A stretch of 64,000 nt of DNA from J089 sp964535735. Its GTDB lineage: Bacteria > Fidelibacterota > Marinisomatia > Marinisomatales > J089. Shown here in pieces: positions 16,891 through 24,768 of the stretch. The notes under the pieces are model-generated. The model ran no database searches and was not told the origin of the DNA. It saw only the letters and a list, made by a program, of their open reading frames with translations. The stretch covers positions 18,457 to 82,456 of the forward strand of contig CAZHTM010000005.1 of assembly GCA_964535735.1 (NCBI GenBank), read 5' to 3'. The stretch's first letter is position 1, and each line of letters starts with the position of its first letter. The position numbers and the translations under genes are program-made.

Positions 16891-18570
16891 ATGAATTCCA
16901 AACTCAACCATATCTCTGAAAAGATTCTCTTTCTGGCTCTTCTATTCTTTGGCTTTATCGTCAGCTACCATCGTATTCAAACCGGAGATATCTGGTGGAG
17001 TATGGCTGAAGGACGGTATATTTTTGAAAACGGGTATCTCCCGCAAGCAAATATCTTCTCTTATACAAATCCTGATGCCCCCTGGTCAACACCGCAATGG
17101 TTATTTTCACTATCTGCTTTTTTAATCTACCAATTGGGTGGAATTCCATTATTCATCATTTTGCGGATAATCCTTGTCGAAACAATTGTATTAACACTTT
17201 TCAAGACATTCCAAAATGAATTCAAAACTGTTTTATTGTCTGTTATAGGAATTGTTTGGGTTCTATTTGCTATCAATTTTAGACTTTTATTCAGAGCGCA
17301 TTTATTTTCCGTGGTTTTTTTCACTTTGACAGTCTATTTTGTTTCTCGACCTGTTAAGAAAACCTCATACATAATATTATTTTTTATATTTCTCATCTGG
17401 AGCAATATTCATGCGGGTGTCTTATTCGGTTTATTCTTAATCCTATTTGTCTCGGTAGAAAACATAGCGAAAAATTTTCTTTTTAAACATATGACTTTTT
17501 ATGAGTCCATTTTAAAGTCAAAATCTCTATTGATATTATTTTCAGTTTGTTTTCTTGGTGCTTTAGTCAACCCTCATCTTATTCAATTTATTACGTATCC
17601 CTATTCCCATCTCAATGTGAACGATCTCATATTGATCTCAGAATATATGCCCCCCAGTTATTTTGGATTTGATAAGATGTTGTATTATTGGCTGACGATA
17701 CCCATTTTTTTCTTATCCCTAGTGTTTTATGGAGTGAAAAAAAAGCAACTACCACCTTTTTTGTTATCAGCACTTTTTTTCCTTTTTCTCTCAATAAAAT
17801 ACAATCGGATAATCCCATATTTCGAAATCGTGGCAATAGGAATCATCCTGAAAACACCTACTCAAGGGATTCTCCAGCGTTGGCACAATTTCCGATTTCA
17901 ATGGATTTTGCATTTAGTTGCCATATATGCCCTGGTTATCGGTCCCTTAAACTTAATCAGTGGCGATAACAGAATCATGCCCACCTATAATTTTGGTATT
18001 GGTATTGACCCAACCGAGCTCCCTGTCCATGCAGTTCGCTTTTTAAATCAGCACCCGGCACCTGATCCATATTTCAACGATTTTTTCTGGGGTGGATATT
18101 TAATCTGGAATAGTTATCCCGAAAAGAAAGTATTTATTGATGGTCGCATTCCCGCCTATCCTTCTGATTTTATCCATCTATACGAGGGCATGTCGTGGAA
18201 TAAACAGATATTCGAAGCGGTTGATAGTTTATATAATTTTCAAACTCTTGTTATTATTAACCCATATTCATTTCATTGGATGGACACCAGTCCCTTGGAT
18301 AGAAACAATTGGGCATTAGTCTTTTGGAATAGTTACCAACACTCTGTCTATGTTAAACGCAATGAACAAAATCGGGCTTATATTAAAGAATTCGAATATA
18401 AACTTTACGATAAACCGTACACACCAGCAGGCTTGGCTCCCCTCATTCGTACAAAAGAAGACACCTTACTTGCAATACAGGAAATCAAGCGACATAACTA
18501 TTGGGCTCCTGATCCTATCGATAGATACTTGTTAAAATTATTGGACAATCCCCAGGCATCTGATGATTAG
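16891..18570 (+). CDS. Multi-pass membrane protein, GT-C glycosyltransferase-like
   Basis: A 559-residue protein with about ten membrane helices followed by a soluble C-terminal part (~residues 380-559). The first extracytoplasmic loop carries GDIWWSMAEGRYIFENG and FSYTNPDAPWSTPQWL, and the acidic residue after helix 1 is typical of GT-C lipid-linked sugar transferases. The gene overlaps the start of an O-antigen-ligase-like gene, so they are probably one transcript and one pathway. Enzyme class is inferred from topology and neighbourhood only; no family could be named with certainty. Confidence 0.55.
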   Translation: MNSKLNHISEKILFLALLFFGFIVSYHRIQTGDIWWSMAEGRYIFENGYLPQANIFSYTNPDAPWSTPQWLFSLSAFLIYQLGGIPLFIILRIILVETIVLTLFKTFQNEFKTVLLSVIGIVWVLFAINFRLLFRAHLFSVVFFTLTVYFVSRPVKKTSYIILFFIFLIWSNIHAGVLFGLFLILFVSVENIAKNFLFKHMTFYESILKSKSLLILFSVCFLGALVNPHLIQFITYPYSHLNVNDLILISEYMPPSYFGFDKMLYYWLTIPIFFLSLVFYGVKKKQLPPFLLSALFFLFLSIKYNRIIPYFEIVAIGIILKTPTQGILQRWHNFRFQWILHLVAIYALVIGPLNLISGDNRIMPTYNFGIGIDPTELPVHAVRFLNQHPAPDPYFNDFFWGGYLIWNSYPEKKVFIDGRIPAYPSDFIHLYEGMSWNKQIFEAVDSLYNFQTLVIINPYSFHWMDTSPLDRNNWALVFWNSYQHSVYVKRNEQNRAYIKEFEYKLYDKPYTPAGLAPLIRTKEDTLLAIQEIKRHNYWAPDPIDRYLLKLLDNPQASDD

Positions 18571-20662
18571 AAATTTAGTGTCAATTCTTTGGGTGGGATT
18601 ATTAATCATCCTACCCTTCGACCGGGGACCCGACACTCTGGGATTTAATACATTTTTAGTCTGTAGTGCGGCAGGTTTTTTATGGGTTTATTATATCGTA
18701 AGCATCAAGAAGACACACTACACAATCAGACAAGGATCAACCCTTTTAGCGTTTGGACTTTTTATTACTTGGATTTTGCTTTCCAACCTATGGACAATTG
18801 ATGCATTTTCAACATATTACAAATCGCTGACCTACCTTTCAGCATTTATCATATTTTTTGTTACTATAAACTTACCAAAGTCGGACGTATCTGAATCATT
18901 CCTTATAAATACAGTTGTAGTCATCTTTGTAATAGAATTAGTCCACGGAGGAGTTCAATTTTTCTTCTCTGAAACAGGAGTCCCAATACAAGGTAGCGCC
19001 TTTCTTCGATCTCATGGAATTTTTGTCTGGCCCAACACTTTTGCCGGCTTCTTAGTCCTCATCTGGCCACTGGTTTTTTGGATATTCCTGGAGTCAAAAA
19101 ATAAAATAAAATCTGTCATCCTATATTTCGTTTTAATCACGGGAGTTTTCGTACTCGGTACCACATATTCGCGTGGTGGTTGGTTAGCATTTTTTCTGTC
19201 ATCCGGAGTCGTGAATCTTGTAATTATAATCTATTCCGGTCGATTCCGTTACTTTCTTAACAAATTAAGGTGGGTAGGTTTCGGAATTGTCGTCGTTTTA
19301 ATTTTGTTTAGTTTAATTCCAAACAGTCAGGTTGGCTCACGAATAACTTCATTCTCTGATTTGGAATCTTTCGGTAGACTGGAAATATGGCAAAATACAT
19401 TAACATTGGCGCTTGAAAAGATCTGGACCGGGTATGGTTTTCGCACCTTTCACATCACCAATACACAATGGTTACCACCAGGAATACGCTTCGATTTTGC
19501 TCATAATGATTATCTCCAATTCCTTCTTGAATTGGGTGTCATTGGATTGGGACTATTCCTGGCTTTCCTGGCACTTCTGTCTTGGAAGGGGTGGACCTGG
19601 ATCATATCACCAAACCAAAGCAATCTGAAATTCGCAACGATTACCGGCATGGGTGTAGGGGCATTAGGATTGTTGTTTCATACTTTTGTGGATTATCATC
19701 TATATATTCCAGGGAATCTGATGATCTTCCTCCTATTTATCGCCCTATTCCTTAAAAATCATCCACAAACCACTACCCGGAAGTTTCCCATCACAGGAGA
19801 ACATTTGTCCATCCCCTCTCAAAAATTTCTTGTAGCATTAACAATCATTATTCTTATCATCCTAAGCTTGGTCCAACCGATCTCAAAATATTTTACTTCA
19901 CTGGGTTTGCACGCGAAACAACTTCATCAATATGATCAGGCTTTGGAATATTACCGGTACGCCTCCGCATTGGAACCACGTGTTGGCGACAATGCGGTTC
20001 ATATTGGATCGGTTTACAGTACCCAAGCATTGTTAGAAGCTGATCACTTTACCAAGTGGAAATGGATGAATCTAGCGGAAAAGGAATTTCGCCACGCCAC
20101 AACATTGGGTCCATTAACCTGGAATTACTGGCAGGCCCGGGGTGAGTTTTATAAACGCCATTTATTGCAGTTTATCGCCAACGGTTTTCCATTGGAAAAA
20201 CTTACGGTCCTTGATACCACTATGCCCGGCTGGGAGGACATGTGGCTCACTGTTCCAAAAATGAATCGTTTTTTTCAGAAAGCGCTAAAATTATATCCCA
20301 ATAATCCAGATTTGTGGATCGACCGCGCAGAAACGTGGCTCCAGTTTGAGCAACCGGAATCATCACTCGTTTGGTTTGATAAATACATCGCACAAATGCC
20401 AAACGATTTATCGGCTAAGGTGGCCTACAGTGAAGCTCTATTGCAAATCGGGTGTTGGAAACAATCTCTGAGTACGTTAAACAAGGTCATTGCAATCGAT
20501 TCCTCTTACGGATATGCCTGGTATCTAAGAGGGCAAAATTTTTACCACCTTAATCAACTCGATTCTGCCCTGTTAAGTTTTAAATATGCAAAAAAAATTA
20601 ATCCTGATGCACAACACATCACTTCATGGTTAGATTCTATTCTACTTAAAGGAATTTATTGA
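18563..20662 (+). CDS. O-antigen ligase/Wzy-like protein with TPR domain
   Basis: A 699-residue protein with about 12 membrane helices. It has the periplasmic ligase loop signature (GYGFRTFHITNTQW, then FAHNDYLQFLLELGVIG) of the WaaL/PglL/Wzy_C family. Residues ~450-699 form TPR-like helical repeats (YDQALEYYRYASALEP; ALLSFKYAKKINPDA). Members transfer lipid-linked glycans to lipid A core or to proteins such as pilins. Lying between pilA and a cluster of prepilins, pilin O-glycosylation is a reasonable hypothesis. LPS ligation cannot be excluded. It overlaps the previous gene by 8 bases. Confidence 0.75.
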   Translation: MIRNLVSILWVGLLIILPFDRGPDTLGFNTFLVCSAAGFLWVYYIVSIKKTHYTIRQGSTLLAFGLFITWILLSNLWTIDAFSTYYKSLTYLSAFIIFFVTINLPKSDVSESFLINTVVVIFVIELVHGGVQFFFSETGVPIQGSAFLRSHGIFVWPNTFAGFLVLIWPLVFWIFLESKNKIKSVILYFVLITGVFVLGTTYSRGGWLAFFLSSGVVNLVIIIYSGRFRYFLNKLRWVGFGIVVVLILFSLIPNSQVGSRITSFSDLESFGRLEIWQNTLTLALEKIWTGYGFRTFHITNTQWLPPGIRFDFAHNDYLQFLLELGVIGLGLFLAFLALLSWKGWTWIISPNQSNLKFATITGMGVGALGLLFHTFVDYHLYIPGNLMIFLLFIALFLKNHPQTTTRKFPITGEHLSIPSQKFLVALTIIILIILSLVQPISKYFTSLGLHAKQLHQYDQALEYYRYASALEPRVGDNAVHIGSVYSTQALLEADHFTKWKWMNLAEKEFRHATTLGPLTWNYWQARGEFYKRHLLQFIANGFPLEKLTVLDTTMPGWEDMWLTVPKMNRFFQKALKLYPNNPDLWIDRAETWLQFEQPESSLVWFDKYIAQMPNDLSAKVAYSEALLQIGCWKQSLSTLNKVIAIDSSYGYAWYLRGQNFYHLNQLDSALLSFKYAKKINPDAQHITSWLDSILLKGIY

Positions 20663-20681
20663 ATCGCTTATTTAACTTAAT

Positions 20682-21683
20682 ATGCCACAAAAGCTAAATA
20701 GATTTGAACGATATTTAAGTTCCAATTTAGGGTATGGGTCATCTTCTTTTACTTATAAAGAACTATTATTATTTAATGAAAAACTATTAGCTCAAATCCG
20801 GGCAGGCCAAATTCTCTCGGATGCACTTGAAGCTGTATTTGATACCACGGGAAATCGCGTCCAGAGGATGGTGCTATTCAGTATTACAAACGCCGTAAAA
20901 GCCGGTGCCCCTCTCTCCCAGGCTATGCTTACATTTAAAGATATTTTCCCTAATTTTTATATTGCCATGATTATGGCGACGGAAAGAAGTGGAAAAATGA
21001 TTCAGGGTCTGGAAGCCATGAGCTTACACCTGAAGAACGAAAATAAATTGTTCGATTATTACAATGTCTCTATGTTTTACCTGAGACTTCTGATTTATCT
21101 ATTTTTAGCGGGAATGGTCTATTTATTTGTACGCTTGGGGATTTTAACTCTCTCTCTTGACAGCATTCTCTACTCCACCGGCACATTAGCCTTTCTTGCT
21201 TTAATAGGTAGTTGGGTTAGTCGTATTCTACAGAAAAATGAAGTACTGAAAGAAAATATATTAAACATTATACCATTTGCCGGAAAGATTCATAACTTGG
21301 CCTTGATCAGCAGTTATTGTTTTCTTTTTAATGTTTTTCATAGATCAGGTGTCCCCATTTCCCAGATCAATGGTTTACTTGTCAATTATATTGGCGGAGC
21401 TCATTTAGCTCAGGATATCCAACGACTAGGAGAATTGAGCCAGTCCAATCCCGACCCCGATCGTTTACCTAAATATTTCACAGTTCTTCCGGATACTCTG
21501 GCGCGTGAAATTATTCTCTTTGAACATGGTAAGACTAAGTTCAATACCATTCAAAATTATTCTCAGTTTGTCAGCATTGAAATCGATGACATTGCTGCTC
21601 AGATTCTTAGCTTGGAAAAACGAATTTTAATGGGCTCTTTAAGTATTGGCGCTTTAGTTATTTATTTGTCCTTGATCTATTAA
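20682..21683 (+). CDS. Divergent GspF/PilC-family platform protein (copy 2)
   Basis: A 333-residue PilC-like protein. The N-terminal GspF domain is recognisable (LLLFNEKLLAQIRAGQILSDALE, VKAGAPLSQAMLTF, FPNFYIAMIMATERSGKM), followed by a membrane hairpin, a weaker second domain (ALISSYCFLFNVFHRSGVPIS) and a terminal helix. It is shorter and more diverged than PilC at 14002. With the two ATPases next to it, it could form a separate assembly platform for the giant prepilins. Confidence 0.75.
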   Translation: MPQKLNRFERYLSSNLGYGSSSFTYKELLLFNEKLLAQIRAGQILSDALEAVFDTTGNRVQRMVLFSITNAVKAGAPLSQAMLTFKDIFPNFYIAMIMATERSGKMIQGLEAMSLHLKNENKLFDYYNVSMFYLRLLIYLFLAGMVYLFVRLGILTLSLDSILYSTGTLAFLALIGSWVSRILQKNEVLKENILNIIPFAGKIHNLALISSYCFLFNVFHRSGVPISQINGLLVNYIGGAHLAQDIQRLGELSQSNPDPDRLPKYFTVLPDTLAREIILFEHGKTKFNTIQNYSQFVSIEIDDIAAQILSLEKRILMGSLSIGALVIYLSLIY

Positions 21684-21694
21684 CAATCAAAATG

Positions 21695-21712
21695 GGGAAT
21701 AGAAATATTCCC
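21695..21712. other. Hairpin after PilC copy 2
   Basis: GGGAATA-GAAA-TATTCCC forms a perfect 7-bp stem with a GAAA loop 12 bases after the stop codon. There is no T-run, so it is a weak terminator at best and might instead stabilise or process the mRNA between the platform gene and the PilT copy. Confidence 0.35.
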
Positions 21713-21805
21713 GATTCCATTCTATATTTATTCTTATGAAACTTACTACGGACAGCCGATTTCTACTCAAACTCAACCCACTATATTTAGACAAGAGGAC
21801 TTAAC

Positions 21806-22846
21806 ATGGTCGATATTCTGGAATTGTTGAGATTTACTATTTCTTCCGGCGCTTCAGACCTCCATTTAAATGCGGGAGCCCCGCCCATGGTGAGAGTTGA
21901 CGGAATGATGAAAAAAATTGATGTTCCTGATCTGCTACCAGAAGATATCCATCGTCTGATTTATGATATCATGACTGACCAAGAACGAAAACGTTTTGAA
22001 GAAAATTGGGAATTGGATTTTTCTCGCGAAATCGGGTCCATAGGACGTTTTCGTGTAAATGTTTATTACCAGAATGATGGAAAGGCTGCTGTCTTTCGTA
22101 CCATTCCTACCAAAATTTTAACCATGGAAGAACTCAATTTACCCGATGTGATTAGAAAATTATGCAATTTGGAGAAAGGGCTGGTCTTGGTTACCGGTCC
22201 AACCGGTAGTGGTAAATCCACAACCCTGGCAGCCATGGTAGACTATATCAATTCCGTTCAACGATCCCATATCATTACTATTGAAGATCCGATTGAATTT
22301 GTTCATAAAAGTCGGTCTTGTCTAATTAGCCAACGGGAAGTGGGCCGCGATACTAAATCTTTTTCAAATGCTCTGCGGAGCGCATTGCGGGAAGATCCGG
22401 ATGTAATCCTGGTAGGTGAAATGCGAGATCTGGAAACAATTGCATTGGCTATCAGCGCTGCGGAAACCGGACATCTTGTATTTGGAACGCTACACACCAA
22501 TAGCGTGGCAAAAACCGTGGATCGAATCGTTGATGTATTTCCCACGAATCAGCAAGGACAAATCCGATCTATGTTTGCCGATTCTATTGAGGGTATCATT
22601 TCACAAATACTTTTACGTCGGAAAGAAGGGAAAGGTCGGGTGGCCGCTTTAGAAATATTAGTGGGAACAAATGCGATTCGAAGTTTGATCCGGGAAAATA
22701 AAACATACCAGATTGAATCAGCACTACAGACGGGATCATCCCTGGGTATGTGTACCATGGAACAAGCCCTTCGAAAGCTACTACAGGATGGAGCTATATC
22801 ACGTGAAGCGGCCCAAGAAATTATTCCTAAAATGGACGTAACCTGA
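21806..22846 (+). CDS. PilT-family ATPase (copy 2)
   Basis: A 346-residue PilT paralogue. It has GPTGSGKSTT as Walker A, IITIEDPIEFVH, DVILVGEMRDLET, AETGHLVFGTLHT, and NAIRSLIRE as the retraction motif. All catalytic elements are present. Its N-terminus (ASDLHLNAGAPPMVRVDG) is a normal PilT PAS-like domain. It is followed after 21 bases by a PilU-like gene. It could retract the accessory filament or act together with the first PilT. Confidence 0.92.
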   Translation: MVDILELLRFTISSGASDLHLNAGAPPMVRVDGMMKKIDVPDLLPEDIHRLIYDIMTDQERKRFEENWELDFSREIGSIGRFRVNVYYQNDGKAAVFRTIPTKILTMEELNLPDVIRKLCNLEKGLVLVTGPTGSGKSTTLAAMVDYINSVQRSHIITIEDPIEFVHKSRSCLISQREVGRDTKSFSNALRSALREDPDVILVGEMRDLETIALAISAAETGHLVFGTLHTNSVAKTVDRIVDVFPTNQQGQIRSMFADSIEGIISQILLRRKEGKGRVAALEILVGTNAIRSLIRENKTYQIESALQTGSSLGMCTMEQALRKLLQDGAISREAAQEIIPKMDVT

Positions 22847-22867
22847 TTTCACCCACGGGAGGTAACC

Positions 22868-23986
22868 ATGAATTTTAGCGATCTGATGAAATTAATGGTG
22901 GAAAAAGATGCCACCGACCTTTACATCTCAGTCGGAAATCCACCGATGTATCGAATTGGGCATGAAATCTATCCTGTAAGTTCTACCAAGCTTACTCCCG
23001 CTATGACCGAAAAAATTGCATATTCATTTTTAGATGAAAAACAGGCCAGGGAATTTCAAGAACATCATGAGATCGATATAGCCTATTCGGTACCGGGAGT
23101 TGGTCGGGTGCGGATAAATATTTTCCTGCAACGTGGATCAGTTGGATTAGTATTGAGACATATCAAGTCGGAAATCCGCACTCTGGAAGACCTGGGCATG
23201 CCGGCTATTATCAGTAAAATTTGTGATACACCTCGTGGACTTGTTCTCATCACCGGTGCCACCGGCAGTGGTAAATCCACAACGTTGGCAGCCATGATCG
23301 ACCACATCAATTCAACCCGTACGGGGCACATCGTTACCATCGAAGACCCCATGGAATTTTTACATTACCATAAAAAATGTATTGTCACCCAACGTGAAGT
23401 GGGAATGGACACCGAATCCTATGCCGTCGCATTGAAAAGTGCCTTACGTCAGACACCGGATGTTCTACTGATAGGAGAAATTCGAGATCGGGAGACCATG
23501 AAGGCGGCTTTAACTTTTGCAGAAACCGGTCATTTAGTTTTCAGTACCTTACATTCAGTCAATGCATCACAAACACTTGAACGGATCATGAATTTCTTTC
23601 CCGTTGATAATCACCCAATGATTCGTCAACACCTTTCATTAAACTTACGCGCGATCATCTCTCAGCGACTCGTCACTCGCAAGGATGGTTCCGGGATGGT
23701 AGCTGCCCTGGAGATTCTGGTGAATACATCACGAATTAGTGACTTGATGTATAAAGGTCTCATTGATGAAGTAAAAACAACCATTGGCGCATCCCGTGAG
23801 TCGGGAATGCAAACTTTTGATCAACATCTTTTTGACCTTTACAAGGAAGGGATAATTTCCATGGATGATGCCCTCACAGCAGCAGACAGCGCCAATGATT
23901 TGAAACTACATATGAAAATGGAAGGTGCCGAAGTGGAAGCCGATCGTAATATGATGAATGAAACCATTACGTTTCGCGATGATTGA
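22868..23986 (+). CDS. PilU-like ATPase (PilT family, copy 3)
   Basis: A 372-residue PilT-family ATPase with GATGSGKSTT, IVTIEDPMEFLH, DVLLIGEIRDRET and AETGHLVFSTLHS. The AIRNLIRE region is replaced by SRISDLMYKGLIDEVK, and a C-terminal tail (~residues 340-372) extends past the normal PilT end. These are features of PilU, which assists PilT and often cannot retract pili alone. A good ribosome site (GGGAGG) precedes the ATG. The stop overlaps or abuts the next small gene. Confidence 0.88.
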   Translation: MNFSDLMKLMVEKDATDLYISVGNPPMYRIGHEIYPVSSTKLTPAMTEKIAYSFLDEKQAREFQEHHEIDIAYSVPGVGRVRINIFLQRGSVGLVLRHIKSEIRTLEDLGMPAIISKICDTPRGLVLITGATGSGKSTTLAAMIDHINSTRTGHIVTIEDPMEFLHYHKKCIVTQREVGMDTESYAVALKSALRQTPDVLLIGEIRDRETMKAALTFAETGHLVFSTLHSVNASQTLERIMNFFPVDNHPMIRQHLSLNLRAIISQRLVTRKDGSGMVAALEILVNTSRISDLMYKGLIDEVKTTIGASRESGMQTFDQHLFDLYKEGIISMDDALTAADSANDLKLHMKMEGAEVEADRNMMNETITFRDD

Positions 23987-23988
23987 TC

Positions 23989-24198
23989 ATGATTTCGATT
24001 ATTATTATCGCCGTATTAGTGTTAGTCGTGGGTATGGCCTACTTACTTTTCCCCCAGTCGCTTTTCAAGTGGAACCAGTGGGCAAACCGGGTCATCTTCA
24101 AGGACGATATCTTCATCCGGAAAAACAGGGTTACAGGCGCCGGTCTGATCATAGCGGGTCTCTGGCTCCTGTGGATTTACTTCCACAGTCTCACCTAA
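23989..24198 (+). CDS. Small two-helix membrane protein (paralogue A)
   Basis: A 69-residue protein with a helix at each end (MISIIIIAVLVLVVGMAYLL and GAGLIIAGLWLLWIYF) and a central hydrophilic stretch FKWNQWANRVIFKDD. It matches the protein at 30963-31169 in length, topology and motif spacing (F-P-x-x, a W/L-N-x-x-N/G-x-x-I pair, D, R, TGA, hydrophobic tail), so they are paralogues flanking the prepilin genes. The ATG at 23989 is 3 bases after the PilU-like stop; an in-frame TTG at 23983 would overlap it. Function unknown. Confidence 0.7.
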   Translation: MISIIIIAVLVLVVGMAYLLFPQSLFKWNQWANRVIFKDDIFIRKNRVTGAGLIIAGLWLLWIYFHSLT

Positions 24199-24205
24199 AT
24201 AACGC

Positions 24206-24221
24206 TGTGATTTTGGTCACA
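24206..24221. promoter_or_regulatory. CRP/FNR-type site TGTGA-N6-TCACA
   Basis: TGTGATTTTGGTCACA is a perfect match to the half-sites TGTGA-N6-TCACA recognised by CRP-family regulators. It lies in the 51-base gap before the pseudopilin gene, 28 bases upstream of its ATG. No CRP-family gene is in the window. The site is too near the start for a classic activator position unless the promoter is upstream, so repression is possible. Confidence 0.4.
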
Positions 24222-24249
24222 ATACCCCAACCGCAGATAGTATAGGCTT

Positions 24250-24756
24250 ATGATGAAGAAAACAGGTAATCACGTGCAACAAAGATCATCAAAATCCGGA
24301 TTCACCTTAATCGAACTAGTTATGGTCATTCTTTTATTAGGAATTTTATCCACTATTGCCATTCCCAAAGTAACAGACATTATACAAACTGCCCGATTGA
24401 AAGCTACAAAAGGTGAGATGACGGAATTAAAAAAGGCCATTATGGGAGATCCATCTTCTGTGGCTGGTGGCGTCTTAATTGATAAGGGATTTAATGGCGA
24501 TATTGGGCATCTTCCCGTAACTTTAGATGATCTTGTGAATCAGGGATCCTATCCCAATTGGAATCGATTTACCCAATCTGGATGGAACGGACCTTATATT
24601 TCTGAAGATTTTTCATCCGACAATGAATGGAAAATAGATGCCTGGGGAAACACATACGAAATATTTAGTCCTGCCGCCGGAGATACCAGCCTGCTCAGCT
24701 ATGGTCCGGATGGCACCAAAGGAACCAGTGATGATCTGAGCCTTCATCTTAAATAA
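24250..24756 (+). CDS. GspG-like prepilin (pseudopilin)
   Basis: A 168-residue prepilin with a 16-residue leader ending SKSG, then FTLIELVMVILLLGILSTIA, with Phe1 and Glu5 intact. The head has the GspG pattern: GDIGHLPVTLDDL, WNGPYI, DAWGNTYEI, and a C-terminal YGPDGTKGTSDD loop that in GspG binds calcium. It is the smallest of five related proteins here and may be the main subunit of an accessory filament built with the giant prepilins. Start 24250 is favoured, though leader length allows 24253. Confidence 0.88.
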   Translation: MMKKTGNHVQQRSSKSGFTLIELVMVILLLGILSTIAIPKVTDIIQTARLKATKGEMTELKKAIMGDPSSVAGGVLIDKGFNGDIGHLPVTLDDLVNQGSYPNWNRFTQSGWNGPYISEDFSSDNEWKIDAWGNTYEIFSPAAGDTSLLSYGPDGTKGTSDDLSLHLK

Positions 24757-24768
24757 AGGGGTCTCATC

